64,000 nucleotides of DNA from Astragalus membranaceus (taxonomy: Eukaryota; Streptophyta; Magnoliopsida; Fabales; Fabaceae): assembly GCA_039519185.1 (NCBI GenBank), contig CM076847.1:73605247-73669246 (forward strand), written 5' to 3'. The stretch's first letter is position 1. The number at the start of each line of letters is the position of its first letter. The notes below the pieces were generated by a model. It was not told where the DNA came from. It saw nothing but the letters and a program-made list of their open reading frames with translations, and did no database searches. Positions 9,514-20,523 of the stretch are shown one piece after another. Position numbers and translations under genes: made by a program.

Positions 9514-12463
9514 TGTTGCACCCCGAAAAATCCCCGGCTTTGGGTTTCTCGATGTACAACGTGGAAAATTTTGGGAGCCGCCACCAATATTTTAATTTTA
9601 AGACCAAAACATTGAAAAAAGGTCTTTTGGACAAGGCGGATGGTCTTCGAAAACTAGAGATATAGGTTCGGGGGTTGATTACGTGCGAGGAAGGTGTTAG
9701 CACCGCGCACGTCCTTTCTACCGAAAGGGAACCTCTAATTAAATGTGTGGTTTTAACACTTGATTTGAAAAATATTTAGGTTTGCCTATTTATTGGAAGG
9801 ATGAATGGGAAAAGTTAACAAAAATTTTATTTTTGGGGGAAAAAGGTTTTTTTAGAAAAAAAGTGCTTGACGGGACATGGCCCGCTCCTACGTATCTCCC
9901 GGTGCGATGGAGAATTCAAAGCTACGTAGTTCTTGGTTGTCTTTTTGAAAAGTTTTTGTTTTTTATCTTTTTTTGGTGAGTTTTTGAAATAGTACGAGCA
10001 TTAGTGTATGATTAAACTAGCAGAGGCTATGATGAATCACTACTAAATGCTCAAAAAAGAGAGTTGTACCGTTAGTCAAACGAACAAAGGTTCTGATGGA
10101 CTATTTGATAACAACTCGTTTTTATTATCTTTTTTGAAAGTGATTTTCGAAAGAGATTGATTCGCACGATGATCAAACTAACAAAGGTTATGATGGATCA
10201 TCGTTTATTATTCTTATGAGAAAAGGACATTGCCACTAATGGCTAAACGAACAAAGGCTCTGATGAGCTACTAGTAACAATGGGTTTGAAAATGATCCTT
10301 TTATTTGTTTTGTGAAAATGATTTGTTCACGTTTGAAAAAGGATTTTTATTTGTTGCGCTTGACGAGAACGTGACTCGCTCCTACGTATCCCAAATGGGA
10401 ATCAAAGCGACGTAGTTCTAATGAGAATGTTTTTGAAAGGGTTTGAAAGGGGAAGAGCTTTCATAACGATCGAGCAAGCAAAGGCTTTGAGCGATCATTA
10501 CTAATAACCCTTGATGGCGTTCACGACAATCAAACAAGCCAAGGCTTTGAGTGATAGTCACTAATGACTCGCGTTAATTGGAAAAAAGTTTGAAAGATTT
10601 TTGGAAGAAAGGGTGAAGGCACTATCAATGATACAAAGTTTAAACACATTCAATTATCACGAAATCATGCATATGTTGAATATTTAATCAAGACTAAACA
10701 TGCCAACATGATCAAGAGACCCACCTATCAGGGATGCAAGGTAAAAGTTCTCAAAGCGAGTGTGCGTGTAGGAGGGAGTGTATTTACCCTAATGACTCTA
10801 TGCTACAACAGGCATGTAGACTTACGTCTTCATTAGGAGGTCATACACATGGATGGAATGGCACATTGAATCAAGACATTTAAAATGCATCCAATAACAA
10901 GCAAGCAATTGATCCTAGGCGTAGAATGATCTTAATTAAACTAAGGAACATATGAACAATGATTTCTCAATAACATGAGAAAAGGGGAAATTGCGTCAAG
11001 GCTAAGGTAATCTTATCCTTTGCATTCATGAATATGTGCCCAAAGGTTAGTAACACAATCAAAGAGGAGGGAGCATCAAGGTTTTGGGAAACCCATCCTT
11101 TGCAATATCCCATGGACCTTAAACCACAAACCTAACTATCTTTTATTCATTAGGAAGTTAAAAGGGGGAGGTTGAATCATCTGAGACCATCTTCACCACT
11201 TAGAAAATGATGCACTAGGCATAGGTGGGAATCATGTGGTTCATCATCAACAAGGACACTACAGCTAAATTAAATCACATAGGGCAATTTTGGCATGGAT
11301 CACAATGATTAAATTTTAACAAATGAAAAGACTGAAATACCTCTGATGAAGACAGATATTACAACTCTGAAGAACGCAAACCCCGACTAACCCTTGCAGG
11401 AGATCAGCTCAGACGGACCAACGGCGCGAATAGAGCAAAAATGAAGCGTAGAACTGGAAAAAGAGATTTGCGAGAGTTGTCTTCTCAGATCTCGTGAAAT
11501 GTGTCTGGAGCAATTCTTCTCTGATCTTGTGAGATGTGTGTGTGTGTCTGAAGATGTGTGTGTCTTTTCTGATTTCGTCCCCCCCAATGTGATTTGAGGC
11601 TGCCTATTTATAGGCGTAGAATTTTTAAAAACATTTATTGCAATGATGAATCGATTGTTTGAGCCTTTGGAAATATGTAGGAATCGATTCTTTATGTTTG
11701 GAAATGATAAGAATCGATTATATGGCCTCTGGAAAAAGGTAGGAATCGATTTTCAGGACATTTGGAGATCCTGAAAATCGATTATGTGGCCTTTGGAAAT
11801 GTGTAGGAATCGATTCTTTATTTTTGGAAATGATAAGAATCAATTGTATGGCCTATGGGAAAAAGGGAGGAATCGATTCTTGGCTCTTTAAAGTGGCCTG
11901 AAAATCGATTTCAAGGCCTATGAAAGGAGAGGGAAATCGATTTTCAGGACATTTATAATAGGTGAAAATCGATTCCATGTTTAGTTAAAGCAATGAGGAA
12001 TCGATTCATGGCCTATGGAAGAGCTTGAAAATCGATTTCAGGGCCTATGAAAGAAGAGGGAAATCGATTTTCAGGACATTTATAATAGGTGAAAACCGAT
12101 TCTTCACTTAGTTAAAACAATTAGGAATCGATTCATGGCCTATGGAAAGGCCTGAAAATCGATTTCAAGGCCTATGCAATATACTATAAATCGATTCTTG
12201 GCCTTTGGAACAAAATAGAAATCAATTCTTGCTTTCCAAAAAAAATGCTTTTAGGTCTTTGCCATGTATGCATAAAATATTTTTCAAAGCTTGCCATGTA
12301 TGCATAACATATTTTTCAAAACCCTAATTTCTTAAAAAGTGCATTCTAACCCTAAGAATGATTTCAAAACTTTGGAGCGGTTTCTAGGATCCAAAATGCA
12401 TAATTTATTTTTGTGTGGAAAATTAGGGTTTGGACCTAAGCCGGACAAAATTGGGGTATGACA
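9514..12463 (-). repeat. Ogre-like 3' LTR (2950 bp)
   Basis: It runs from TGTTGCACCCC to GGGTATGACA. It matches the right LTR with about nine base changes by eye, plus one ~127-bp extra block in the ATCGATT array (about 11730-11860). TATA box on minus strand at 11604-11612. The 9780-10680 part has repeated GAACAAAGGTTCTGATGGAC-like units. No gene is seen. Confidence 0.93.
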
Positions 12464-12476
12464 GCTGCCCCTCTTT
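12464..12476 (-). other. Polypurine tract of Ogre-like element
   Basis: On the minus strand AAAGAGGGGCAGC directly precedes the 3' LTR start TGTCATACCCC. This is the expected site for plus-strand priming. Confidence 0.8.
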
Positions 12477-12683
12477 ATCTGAATTTTAACGAGGAATATG
12501 AATTGGCCGAAACATATTCCAAGGCAAAATGAAGATAAAGAATTCAGAAATTATACCGATTTTGTCCATTTGGGGAAACCCGAATTTTCCTCTTTTTTCT
12601 TTTTCTATGTTTTTTTTTAATAGATGGGCTTGAGAACAAACGGGGAACGGTTAACACTTGGCGCATTAACCGAGAGAGAAAAT

Positions 12684-12842
12684 GACGGACCACTCGGGAT
12701 CTGAAGGAGCACTAAGGCTCTGAAGGACCACTCAGGGTCTGAAGGAGCACTAAGGCTCTGAAGGACCACTCAGGGTCTGAATGAGCACTAAGGCTCTGAA
12801 GGACCACTCGGGGTCTGAAGGAACACTAAGGCTCTGAAGGTC
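12684..12842 (-). repeat. 38-bp tandem repeat in Ogre-like 3' UTR
   Basis: About four units alternate GGACCACTCAGGGTCTGAA and GGAGCACTAAGGCTCTGAA. They lie between the integrase remnant and the 3' LTR. Single related units recur near 13085 and 13160. Confidence 0.85.
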
Positions 12843-13241
12843 TAATTCGCAGTCGATGCTTGGCGCATTGATTGGAGTTAAACTGAAGGACCGACGAGGT
12901 CTGAAGGGCATGCCCAAGCCTGATGGACCAATGGGTCTGATGGAACGCAAACTAGCAACGGTACTAGTAAAACGGTCTGCTTCGGGGGTGGCCTTTTCCG
13001 AGCGGCCAGGATGGGTCAAGATCAGATCCAGAACTGATATGTTGACCATGAAGGACGTCCACTGTGTCATAGGCTGACACAACTAGTCTGAAGGACCACT
13101 CAGGGTCTGAAGGACTTACCCGCAGCTCGAATGCGAGGTGAAGTCTGTTTTTGAAGGGACACTTTGGGTCCTGAAGGGATTCACGAATCCTGTTGATTGA
13201 TTGATTGAAATGTTCAACTAAAGCAGACAGAAAAGTAAAAT

Positions 13242-13415
13242 GGGCACTTGGCGTGCAAACAGAAAAGTAAATGGGCACTTGGCGTGCAAACAGAAAAGTA
13301 AATGGGCACTTGGCGTGCAAACAGAAAGGTAAATGGGCACTTGGCGTGCAAACAGAGAGGTAAAATGGGCACTTGGCGTGCAAACAGAAAGGTAAAATGG
13401 GCACTTGGCGTGCAG
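13242..13415 (-). repeat. 31-bp tandem repeat in Ogre-like 3' UTR
   Basis: Six units contain GGGCACTTGGCGTGCAAACA followed by GAAAAGTAAAT variants, at spacings of 31-32 bp (starts 13242, 13273, 13304, 13335, 13367, 13398). Reading frames here are translations of the repeat. Confidence 0.9.
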
Positions 13416-13472
13416 AAGCAGGAAATAAAGCGGTAAAGAACGCGGTAAGGAAAGCAGTAAGGAAGGAGCACT

Positions 13473-13820
13473 GAGGGCTCAGGATGAGCGCGGAGGGCTC
13501 AGGATGAGCGCGGAGGGCTCAGGATGAGCGCGGAGGGCTCAGGATGAGCACAGAGGGCTCAGGATGAGCGCAGAGGGCTCAGGAGGGAGCACAGAGGGCT
13601 CAGGATGAGCGCAGAGGGCTCAGGGGGAGCACAGAGGGCTCAGGATGAGCACAGAGGGCTCAGGATGAGCGCAGAGGGCTCAGGAGGGAGCACAGAGGGC
13701 TCAGGATGAGCGCAGATGGCTCAGGGGGAGCACAGAGGGCTCAGGATGAGCACAGAGGGCTCAGGACGAGCGCAGAGGGCTCAGGATGAGCACAGAGGGC
13801 TCAGGACGAGCGCAGAGGGC
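13473..13820 (-). repeat. 20-bp tandem repeat in Ogre-like 3' UTR
   Basis: About 17 units of GAGGGCTCAGGATGAGCGCA, with variants at a few positions (GCACA, GGGGG, GGAGGG), are packed head to tail. It looks like a young minisatellite. Confidence 0.92.
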
Positions 13821-14335
13821 TCACAAATTCTGCTGATTGGTTGATTTGAAATGACCGAGGCTGCTGTATTGGATTGAGGTACCTGCATACGTTGGTTGAT
13901 GCAAGGAATGGTGCATGGAGTATGAGTGCATGTTATGCATGGGCATGTTATGCATGTGCATGCAATGCTATGATTTTGGTGTAATGATGAATGTGATGAA
14001 ATGCTATTCCTGATTCTTTTACTTTGGTTTTCGTCATGTGATGAATGCAAAAGATGCGGTTATGCAAATGTAATGCAGATGTATGCTACGTGGATGCATG
14101 TGACGCTGATGCATGCAATGCTGGACGCTTTTGATATTCTCTTTTGGCTTTCCTTGACGGTTGCTTTTTTATTTATGAAGTGCGGGTATGCAAATGCAAT
14201 GCTTGAGAGTTGTGAAATGCCTTGGTTTATTTGATGGAATGCTAAATTATGGACTTGACATTAGTCTGATTTAAGGACCACAACGAGTCTGGTTTATGGG
14301 CCGACAAGCCTGGTTTATGGAGCAATATGTGTCTG

Positions 14336-14485
14336 CATATTGGTCTGATTTATGGACCCTAAAGGTCTGGTTTAAGGACACAAAGGTCTGGTTTATGGAT
14401 CACAATGATCTGGTTTAAGGACACAAAGGTCTGGTTTATGGATCACAATGATCTGGTTTAAGGACACAAAGGTCTCGTTTGACCG
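14336..14485 (-). repeat. 21/42-bp tandem repeat in Ogre-like 3' UTR
   Basis: About six units alternate AAAGGTCTGGTTTAAGGACA and ATGATCTGGTTTATGGATCA forms. Looser forms extend left to about 14260. From 14490 to 15390 I see no gene, only T-rich and ATGCA-rich sequence and, near 15230-15360, post-pol sequence with two CGCCCTTTGxGGGTTTTCAA repeats. Confidence 0.8.
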
Positions 14486-15389
14486 CATGGAATGCCAGTG
14501 TATGCAATGGAAGGCTTCGTTTTGTTTTTTCTATGAGATGCATGATGCAAATGCCATGACTGCTATTTTCTTTTTCTTTCTCTTATGATGAATGCAAATG
14601 CCTGAATTTCTCCTTTTCTTTACTTTATTATCATTATTTTCCTGTCTGATAAATGCATGATTTTATGCATAATGAATGTAATGCATGACTGTGTTTGTTT
14701 ATTGCCTTTTTTTTTTGCTGGTTCAGCCAACCTGCGACACTCATGACACGAGACTGAGGAACCTGTTGGACTTGCGGGGCTCATGGGCCGAGTGCATGTT
14801 GGTCTTGACTTTGCTGGTTTGAAGCAATCGTGGATGTAGTTGCTCTCTTGTATGATTGACTGATTTTGAGGATGTGCTTTCTCTCAGGACTCTTAAGAAT
14901 CTCGTAATGATTTGCAATGCCCTATGATATATGCACATGTTTTACAGTTCAGGACCATCATCATCATAAAACGTTTATTTTGAGCAAAAATAGAAGGCAA
15001 AGAGATATGAAAAGGTTGGACTTTATTGATATAGAAGCCAATTGTACAGAAGGTTACACCGACTATTCAATACATTTGAAAATTTAAACTACAAAAAGAC
15101 ACGAAAAAGAGAAAAGCTGATTTCTGACTGTCCGTCTCTGGGGAACAGTGCTAAACATTTATGTTCTTGACCTTGATCACCTCCTCATCCAAGTCTTCAG
15201 GGGAGTTGTATGCCTTTCTTTGCTTTTCATGCCCAAGCTTTCTGACCCTAATTTTTGCCTGGATCGCCCTTTGCGGGTTTTCAATCCACCGGATCGCTCT
15301 GATTTTGCCTAGGCCGCCCTTTGTGGGTTTTCAACCTAGCGAGCTAATTCTTACTTGGCTTGTCTTTCTCTTTTTTTTTTATATTTCTT

Positions 15390-15800
15390 TCAGGCATAGT
15401 ACTTCTTCACTTAATCTGAATTGACTGGATTCCTGAGATCTTCGCCGTCTATGAGTATCGGCGCTCCTCTGGAAAAAGCTTTCTTGACTTCATATGGACC
15501 GTCATAAGTGGGTATCAACTTCCCACGGAGTCAGTCTGGATAGGTAGGATCTTTTTGAGTACAAGGTCTCCTTCGCCGAATTCTCGAAGACGGACTTTCC
15601 TGCCGAAAACTGCCTTCATCTTTTGTTTGTACAACTAGCCATGGCACAGGGCGGCAATTCCTTTCTCTTTAATGAGATTCAGTTGATCTAAACGAGCTTG
15701 GACCCCCTTTTGCTTCTTCTAACTTGGCCTCCATGGCTACTCGTGGAGAAGATATCTCAACCTTGATGAGAAGAACTGCTTCTGACCCATACACTAGAGA
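15390..15800 (-). pseudogene. Remnant of Ogre-like integrase C-terminus
   Basis: Minus-strand translation in mixed frames gives SLVYGSEAVLLIKVEI, then ARLDQLNLIKEKGIAALCHG. A stop follows, then LYKQKMKAVFGRKVRLREF and GDLVLKKILPIQTDSVGKL. It ends VKKYYA and a stop at 15390. This is the familiar tail of Ogre/Tat integrases, after the catalytic core. The internal stop and frame changes show that it is dead. The catalytic core, RNase H and RT that should lie upstream (15800-16680) are absent. That interval holds only T-rich repeats with TTTCTTGGCTTAAGGTGG units (about 16430-16550). Confidence 0.75.
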
Positions 15801-16682
15801 AGAAAAAAAAAAGGTTGCCCCTGTATGATTTCAATGAATGTGAGTGCGACAAGGGATGAGATAGGTGTAGGATCAATTTCCCCAATTGTAGGAGGGGTGA
15901 AGAGCGACAGGATTGCCCCACTTGGCATATTGTAAACAAATGAATTTACTTGTCCTTGAGCTAAAACTTTGAGAAAACAACAGCAATCAATCATTGATCG
16001 GAATGGACCTTTCGGGATTGTGGTGTTTCGTGGAGGAGAGATGAGTAGGCTTAATGAGGTATTTGGGGCTAATGGCAGGATGGCTTTTATTCGGTGTTGG
16101 CTGTCGATCGATGATTTATGATGGTTAACTGGCTTGATGAGGTATTAGGAAATTTTATTCCTGGCTAAGGGTCTGTGGAAATGAGAAAGTGTTTGAAGGT
16201 TTATTGAGACGAGGACCTCTTGGGTTTTGTGGTAACATGTATCAACTCACTATTTACATCTCTTTTGTATTTTTCTTTTGGTTTTGGGATTTTCCTTTTG
16301 AATGATTTTTCCTTCTTTGACTTCTTCTTTTTCTTGAGCTTGGGTGAACTGATAAAGAACGATGCACTGTTTTTTCCGAGGTGGTCCTTGTCTAAGGTGA
16401 CTTTTGGATTTTTGGCTTTTTCTTGGCTTAAGATGGGTCGGAAAGGATTATGTTTTTCTCTTTGGGATTTTCTTGGCTTGCGGTGGGTAGGAGGGATTTT
16501 GTTTTTCTCTTTGGGATTTTCTTGGCTTAAGGTGGTTAGGAGAGGATTTTGTTTTTGGATATGGAATGGTAGTCCGACTTCATTTCAAATCATGATTGCT
16601 TATTTCCTCAAAAATTAACTCTGGGACAATAATTCACTTATTTCCATGCACTTGCCCTTCTTCTTTATTTCCCTTTTGAGCT

Positions 16683-16890
16683 CTAATTTTCCTTTATTGA
16701 AGTACCCATCTTGACCTCTTTCTTGTTCTCAGCGGTTCCCAAGTTGATCACTTCAGTGGATTCCCCGTGATGCTGAATAACCCTTTTTCCTTGCTTCATT
16801 AACCTTCTGGAGGATTTTCCCGGTCTTTCTCAACGTCCCACTCTGCTTGATTGATAAGGTGATCAAAGTCAAAATATGGACCGTTGGCAC
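16683..16890 (-). pseudogene. Remnant of Ogre-like pol, region between protease and RT
   Basis: Minus-strand code gives PYFDFDHLINQAEWDVEKD, then in another frame RVIQHHGESTEVINLGTAEN and KKEVKMGTSIKEN before a stop at 16683-16685. In the Ogre/Tat family this kind of segment stands just before the RT domain. RT itself is missing after it. With the integrase tail at 15390-15800, it brackets a pol deletion of several kilobases. The assignment rests on motif recognition. Confidence 0.65.
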
Positions 16891-17173
16891 TGTTATTTTG
16901 AGAGACAATTGCTGTGGATTTGCTTTTTGCCGAGGCGAAAAAGCAGAATGGAAGGTGAGACATGCAGGCAAAAATAATAAAGAAAAGAAGAGACACATGA
17001 AATGAAAAGGAATTGATTTTTTATTGATTGGAATTCAAAAACAACGTTTTTATTGATGATGATGATTTAGAAAATAAAAACATGTGCGCCCCTAACAACT
17101 GGTCCTGTGGCCTTGGGCAGAGCCACAGGGTTGCATTACAAATTACTACTTTAAATCAAAGGTCCCAGGAGGA

Positions 17174-19390
17174 TCAACAGTCTTTCAATTCTTTAATTCT
17201 TTCACCAGCACTGCAACGACAAACCAGGTTTGCACCACCCTCATCCTTGATGACAGTAATTTGATCGTGTTGTTCCTCTTCCTCATCCCATCCTGTGGGC
17301 TGGATGTCTTCTATTCGGATTTGAGCACTCTCGGGAGCGTCATATCTGACCAAGTAGTCAAACTTTCCACTGGACTCCCCTAGGGTATCCCAACATCTCT
17401 CTTTCATAGGCACCGCTATTACTTCCTCATTGATTTCTTTTTCATCTTCAATATCATGGGTCCCTATCTGAACCACGCACCGATCTATCAGGTCTTGCAG
17501 GACGGACTTGAAAACTTCACAGGCACCCACACATAAAGGATCGGCGCATACACAGCCCTTCTTGATAACACCACGACGACACAACTCAGCATGTATATTT
17601 TCCAGAGGAGTCTGGATACACTTAACATCTTTTATCATTGTCTGCCCCACAGAATCCTCTACTGCATTAGCGGATGGTGTCCCATGTCCCGGTAGGGGGT
17701 TTGTAGTTGTACTGGGACTGTTCGGCTTGAAAGAGATCCAGTTGGCGTCAATCAAATCCTGGACTACATATTTGAAAGCCTTGCAGTCCTCCACCGTGTG
17801 GCCGACTCCTCCACTATGAAAGCTACAAGTAGCATCAGCATTGTACCCCCTAGGAAAGGGAGGTTGTATAGGCTTCATGGGGCGAGTATTGACCAAATTC
17901 TTTGAGACAAGATGATTGAACAATTCAGTATAGGTCATTGGGATCGGATCAAAATTAGCACGCCTCTTCTCTTGATAGTTCTGGGCTCTGTAGCCCGAAT
18001 TAGTTTGCTGCGGAGAGTTGAAAGATAATGGCACCGCCTGCTGTGGAGAGCTGAAAGATGGGCCTCCCCCTGCGGAAATAACATTGGTTTCCCCTTCTTT
18101 CTTCTTGGGGAAGTTGGGAAAGGGTTTCTTTTGTCCACTAGAATTGCCAAAACCTCCAGCAATCTTTCCGCTGCGCAATCCGTGCTCTAATCGTTCCCTG
18201 ATGACAACCATATCTGAAAAATTGGACGAAACGCTCCCCACCAACCTATCATAATACAGCCCTGGAAGGGTCTCCATAAACATGTACACCATCTCTTTTT
18301 CAGTCAATGGCGGCTTCACCTGAGCAGCTATGCTCCTCCATTTTTGAGCGTATTCTTTGAGTGACTCTCTATCTCCTTTGCTCATGTGCTGTAATTGAGA
18401 CCGGTCTGGAGCAAGGTCCATGTTATACTGGTATTGTTTTAGAAAGGCTTCAGAGAGATCCTTCCAACTGTGAACTTCGGAGGATTGCAGCTGCATGTAC
18501 CAATCTAGTGATGCCCCAGTCAGACTGTCTTGGAAATAATGAATGAGCACCTTGTCATCATGAGCATAAGCGGCCATTTTTCTAACATACATCGTCAAAT
18601 GGCTAGATGGACACCTGGTGCCGCGATATTTATCGAAGTCAGGTGCTTTGAATTTAGGGGGTATAACAACATCTGGGACAAGGCACAAATCTCGGGCATC
18701 CCTGGCTCTAGTTCCTGATCCTTCCACAGCTCTTAAGCGCTCTTCAAGCGAGTGATACCGATCCCCATGCTGAGTGTTCCCAAACAAATGACCTTGTGGA
18801 TAGTTCCCCGGACCGTGATAATAACCCCCATACTGAGCAGGGTTTCCCATATGATGGGCAGCGTTCTGAGGGTTCACAGTAACTCCCAGAGTAGGACTAG
18901 GTGAACCTCTTGGCAGTACAGTATCAGGACTATGAGTATGAATTTGTGGTCCCATAGCAGCTCCACCAGGCATAGTCGTGACAGGTTGACTCGGCCCCAC
19001 AGGAATAGCTTCAGCGGCAGGCGGCATATAACCCATTGGCATCCCCCAAGGATATATCGGTGCATTCAGATGACTCTGTCCGCTTGCCCCTGGAGGATGA
19101 GCAAAGTGACTGACCCCCTGTCCGTGAGTAGTTGTAACTTCAGCGGACACCAGAGGAGAAACGAAGGTAACAACCCCTTCGGGATTTACAACAGCAGCGG
19201 CCCCAGCAGTGGCCCCACCCCTCAAATTCTGTAGCATACTCATTACTTCGACCATCTGTGCTTCCATAGCCTCCATTTTAGTCTTCAAAGCTTGATTCTC
19301 TTGAGCCAGCTGCTCGGGGTTAAGAATCTCCACAACCGACTCATCTTGACCCAGGGGGTCCTCATTCTCGAGATGCTGATTGCTAGCCAT
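17174..19390 (-). CDS. Gag polyprotein of Ogre/Tat-like element
   Basis: The open frame runs 778 codons from 19510. I prefer the ATG at 19388-19390 (MASNQHLENEDPLGQDES, residue 41), because the upstream 40 residues are basic and His/Cys-rich and look untranslated. Residue numbers below count from 19510. A coiled coil (about 66-100, LAQENQALKTKMEAMEAQM) is followed by a Gly/Pro-rich stretch. The capsid domain spans about 285-448 (FDKYRGTRCPSSHLTMYVRK, SLTGASLDWYMQL). A non-classical Cys/His knuckle, CSFHSGGVGHTVEDC, lies near 562-577. The Cys-rich tail (KKGCVCADPLCVGACEVF) ends in an acidic segment and a stop. There is no internal stop. It would form the virus-like particle. It is the only complete gene of this element. 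Confidence 0.88.
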   Translation of the reverse strand: MASNQHLENEDPLGQDESVVEILNPEQLAQENQALKTKMEAMEAQMVEVMSMLQNLRGGATAGAAAVVNPEGVVTFVSPLVSAEVTTTHGQGVSHFAHPPGASGQSHLNAPIYPWGMPMGYMPPAAEAIPVGPSQPVTTMPGGAAMGPQIHTHSPDTVLPRGSPSPTLGVTVNPQNAAHHMGNPAQYGGYYHGPGNYPQGHLFGNTQHGDRYHSLEERLRAVEGSGTRARDARDLCLVPDVVIPPKFKAPDFDKYRGTRCPSSHLTMYVRKMAAYAHDDKVLIHYFQDSLTGASLDWYMQLQSSEVHSWKDLSEAFLKQYQYNMDLAPDRSQLQHMSKGDRESLKEYAQKWRSIAAQVKPPLTEKEMVYMFMETLPGLYYDRLVGSVSSNFSDMVVIRERLEHGLRSGKIAGGFGNSSGQKKPFPNFPKKKEGETNVISAGGGPSFSSPQQAVPLSFNSPQQTNSGYRAQNYQEKRRANFDPIPMTYTELFNHLVSKNLVNTRPMKPIQPPFPRGYNADATCSFHSGGVGHTVEDCKAFKYVVQDLIDANWISFKPNSPSTTTNPLPGHGTPSANAVEDSVGQTMIKDVKCIQTPLENIHAELCRRGVIKKGCVCADPLCVGACEVFKSVLQDLIDRCVVQIGTHDIEDEKEINEEVIAVPMKERCWDTLGESSGKFDYLVRYDAPESAQIRIEDIQPTGWDEEEEQHDQITVIKDEGGANLVCRCSAGERIKELKDC

Positions 19391-19510
19391 TAGTCTTGCC
19401 TGTAGACGGGTGGAATATCGGTGTTGGCGAACCAGCTTGCCTTTTGTTTTTCTGATGATAGAACATTTTTTATGAGTACAAGTATGAATGCGTAAATGAA
19501 TGCAATGCAT

Positions 19511-20503
19511 ATGGTTTTATGTTATTTTTGTATTTAGATGCATGAGGAATGCTGTATGAATTTTTCAGAATTTTGCTTATGTAATGCATGCTGTTATGAT
19601 GTAAAATGCGGGTGATGAGGATGCTTGTTATAAAGACAGATATTTACAGGTGGGGGTTTTGAAATTTTAGGGCAGTATACCCTATATGCCACCTCATATA
19701 GGTATTCATGAAAGAGAAGGAAAAACATATTCTTTTTTTTTTTATTTTGTTGTTTTTTCAAAAAAATGTTGGCGGAAATGAACTAAACTAGATGTAATAA
19801 TGCAACACACAATTTTGGAAAAGCCCTTGTGACCTAAAAAAGAGGTGAGACCTATGATCTAGGGAAATTTAAAGGGTAATCCTTCCATGTGGCTCTATTC
19901 ACTCCCTCACAAGGCCACCAGAGCTACAGTCCCTTTCACAAAATTCCCCCCAAATGCAGCAAACTGCTAGGTGTGAGGCATCATGAAAGAGCACAACTCT
20001 GGTTGAAACTTTCGCAAGTAGCCAAACGGACAAAGGTCCTGATGGGCTCTCACTACTTGAATCCACTCTCCTAAGTTTTTGCAGACCTGGGTTATGGTCC
20101 CACTCAAAACACATAGTCACAGGGTATAAGTGTAGTGTGTGTTAAGGGCATTTTCCCTAGTACTACCCCCACCTGAAATGAAAACCAGAGCAGTCCAGAC
20201 AAAAGCAAACAATAACAAGTTATCTACCCTAGGGTTCCATACCTAGAATATCTATAAACAAGGATATTGCTCACCTTAGGAAAAGGAGCCAAGAAGAGGG
20301 GATCATGGGGATTGAAAAAAATGCATGGGCATAAGCGATAAAAGAAAGGAATAAAAGATGAGACAGGGAGCAACATAGAAGAACACAAATGCGTACGCCT
20401 ACAATTAATGATAAGAAAGAAAGGCAAACAAGGTTTTAATCAAATCAACAATACATTAAACCACACATTTAAAATAGTTAGGCTTGACCCTCGTCTTAAA
20501 AAG
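19511..20503 (-). other. 5' untranslated region of Ogre-like element
   Basis: About 1 kb lies between the primer site and the gag frame. No open frame over about 70 codons fits an upstream ORF1 as described for full Ogre elements. Scattered ATGCA and CAAAGGTCCTGATGGGCTC units resemble those in the LTR. Confidence 0.6.
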
Positions 20504-20521
20504 TCCCCAGTGGAGTCGCCA
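20504..20521 (-). other. Primer binding site of Ogre-like element
   Basis: On the minus strand TGGCGACTCCACTGGGGA stands two bases after the LTR end. It begins with the TGG that pairs with a tRNA CCA end. The tRNA is probably Arg-type, as reported for Ogre elements; I have not checked this. Confidence 0.75.
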
Positions 20522-20523
20522 GC

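Noticed and set aside
12964..13471. Cys-rich open frames on the minus strand with a repeated PFCLHAKC pattern
   Set aside because: They are translations of the 31-bp tandem repeat; other frames are open for the same reason.
13473..13820. Regular repeats that might suggest a CRISPR-like array
   Set aside because: Units are head-to-tail with no unique spacers and lie in the 3' UTR of a plant retroelement.
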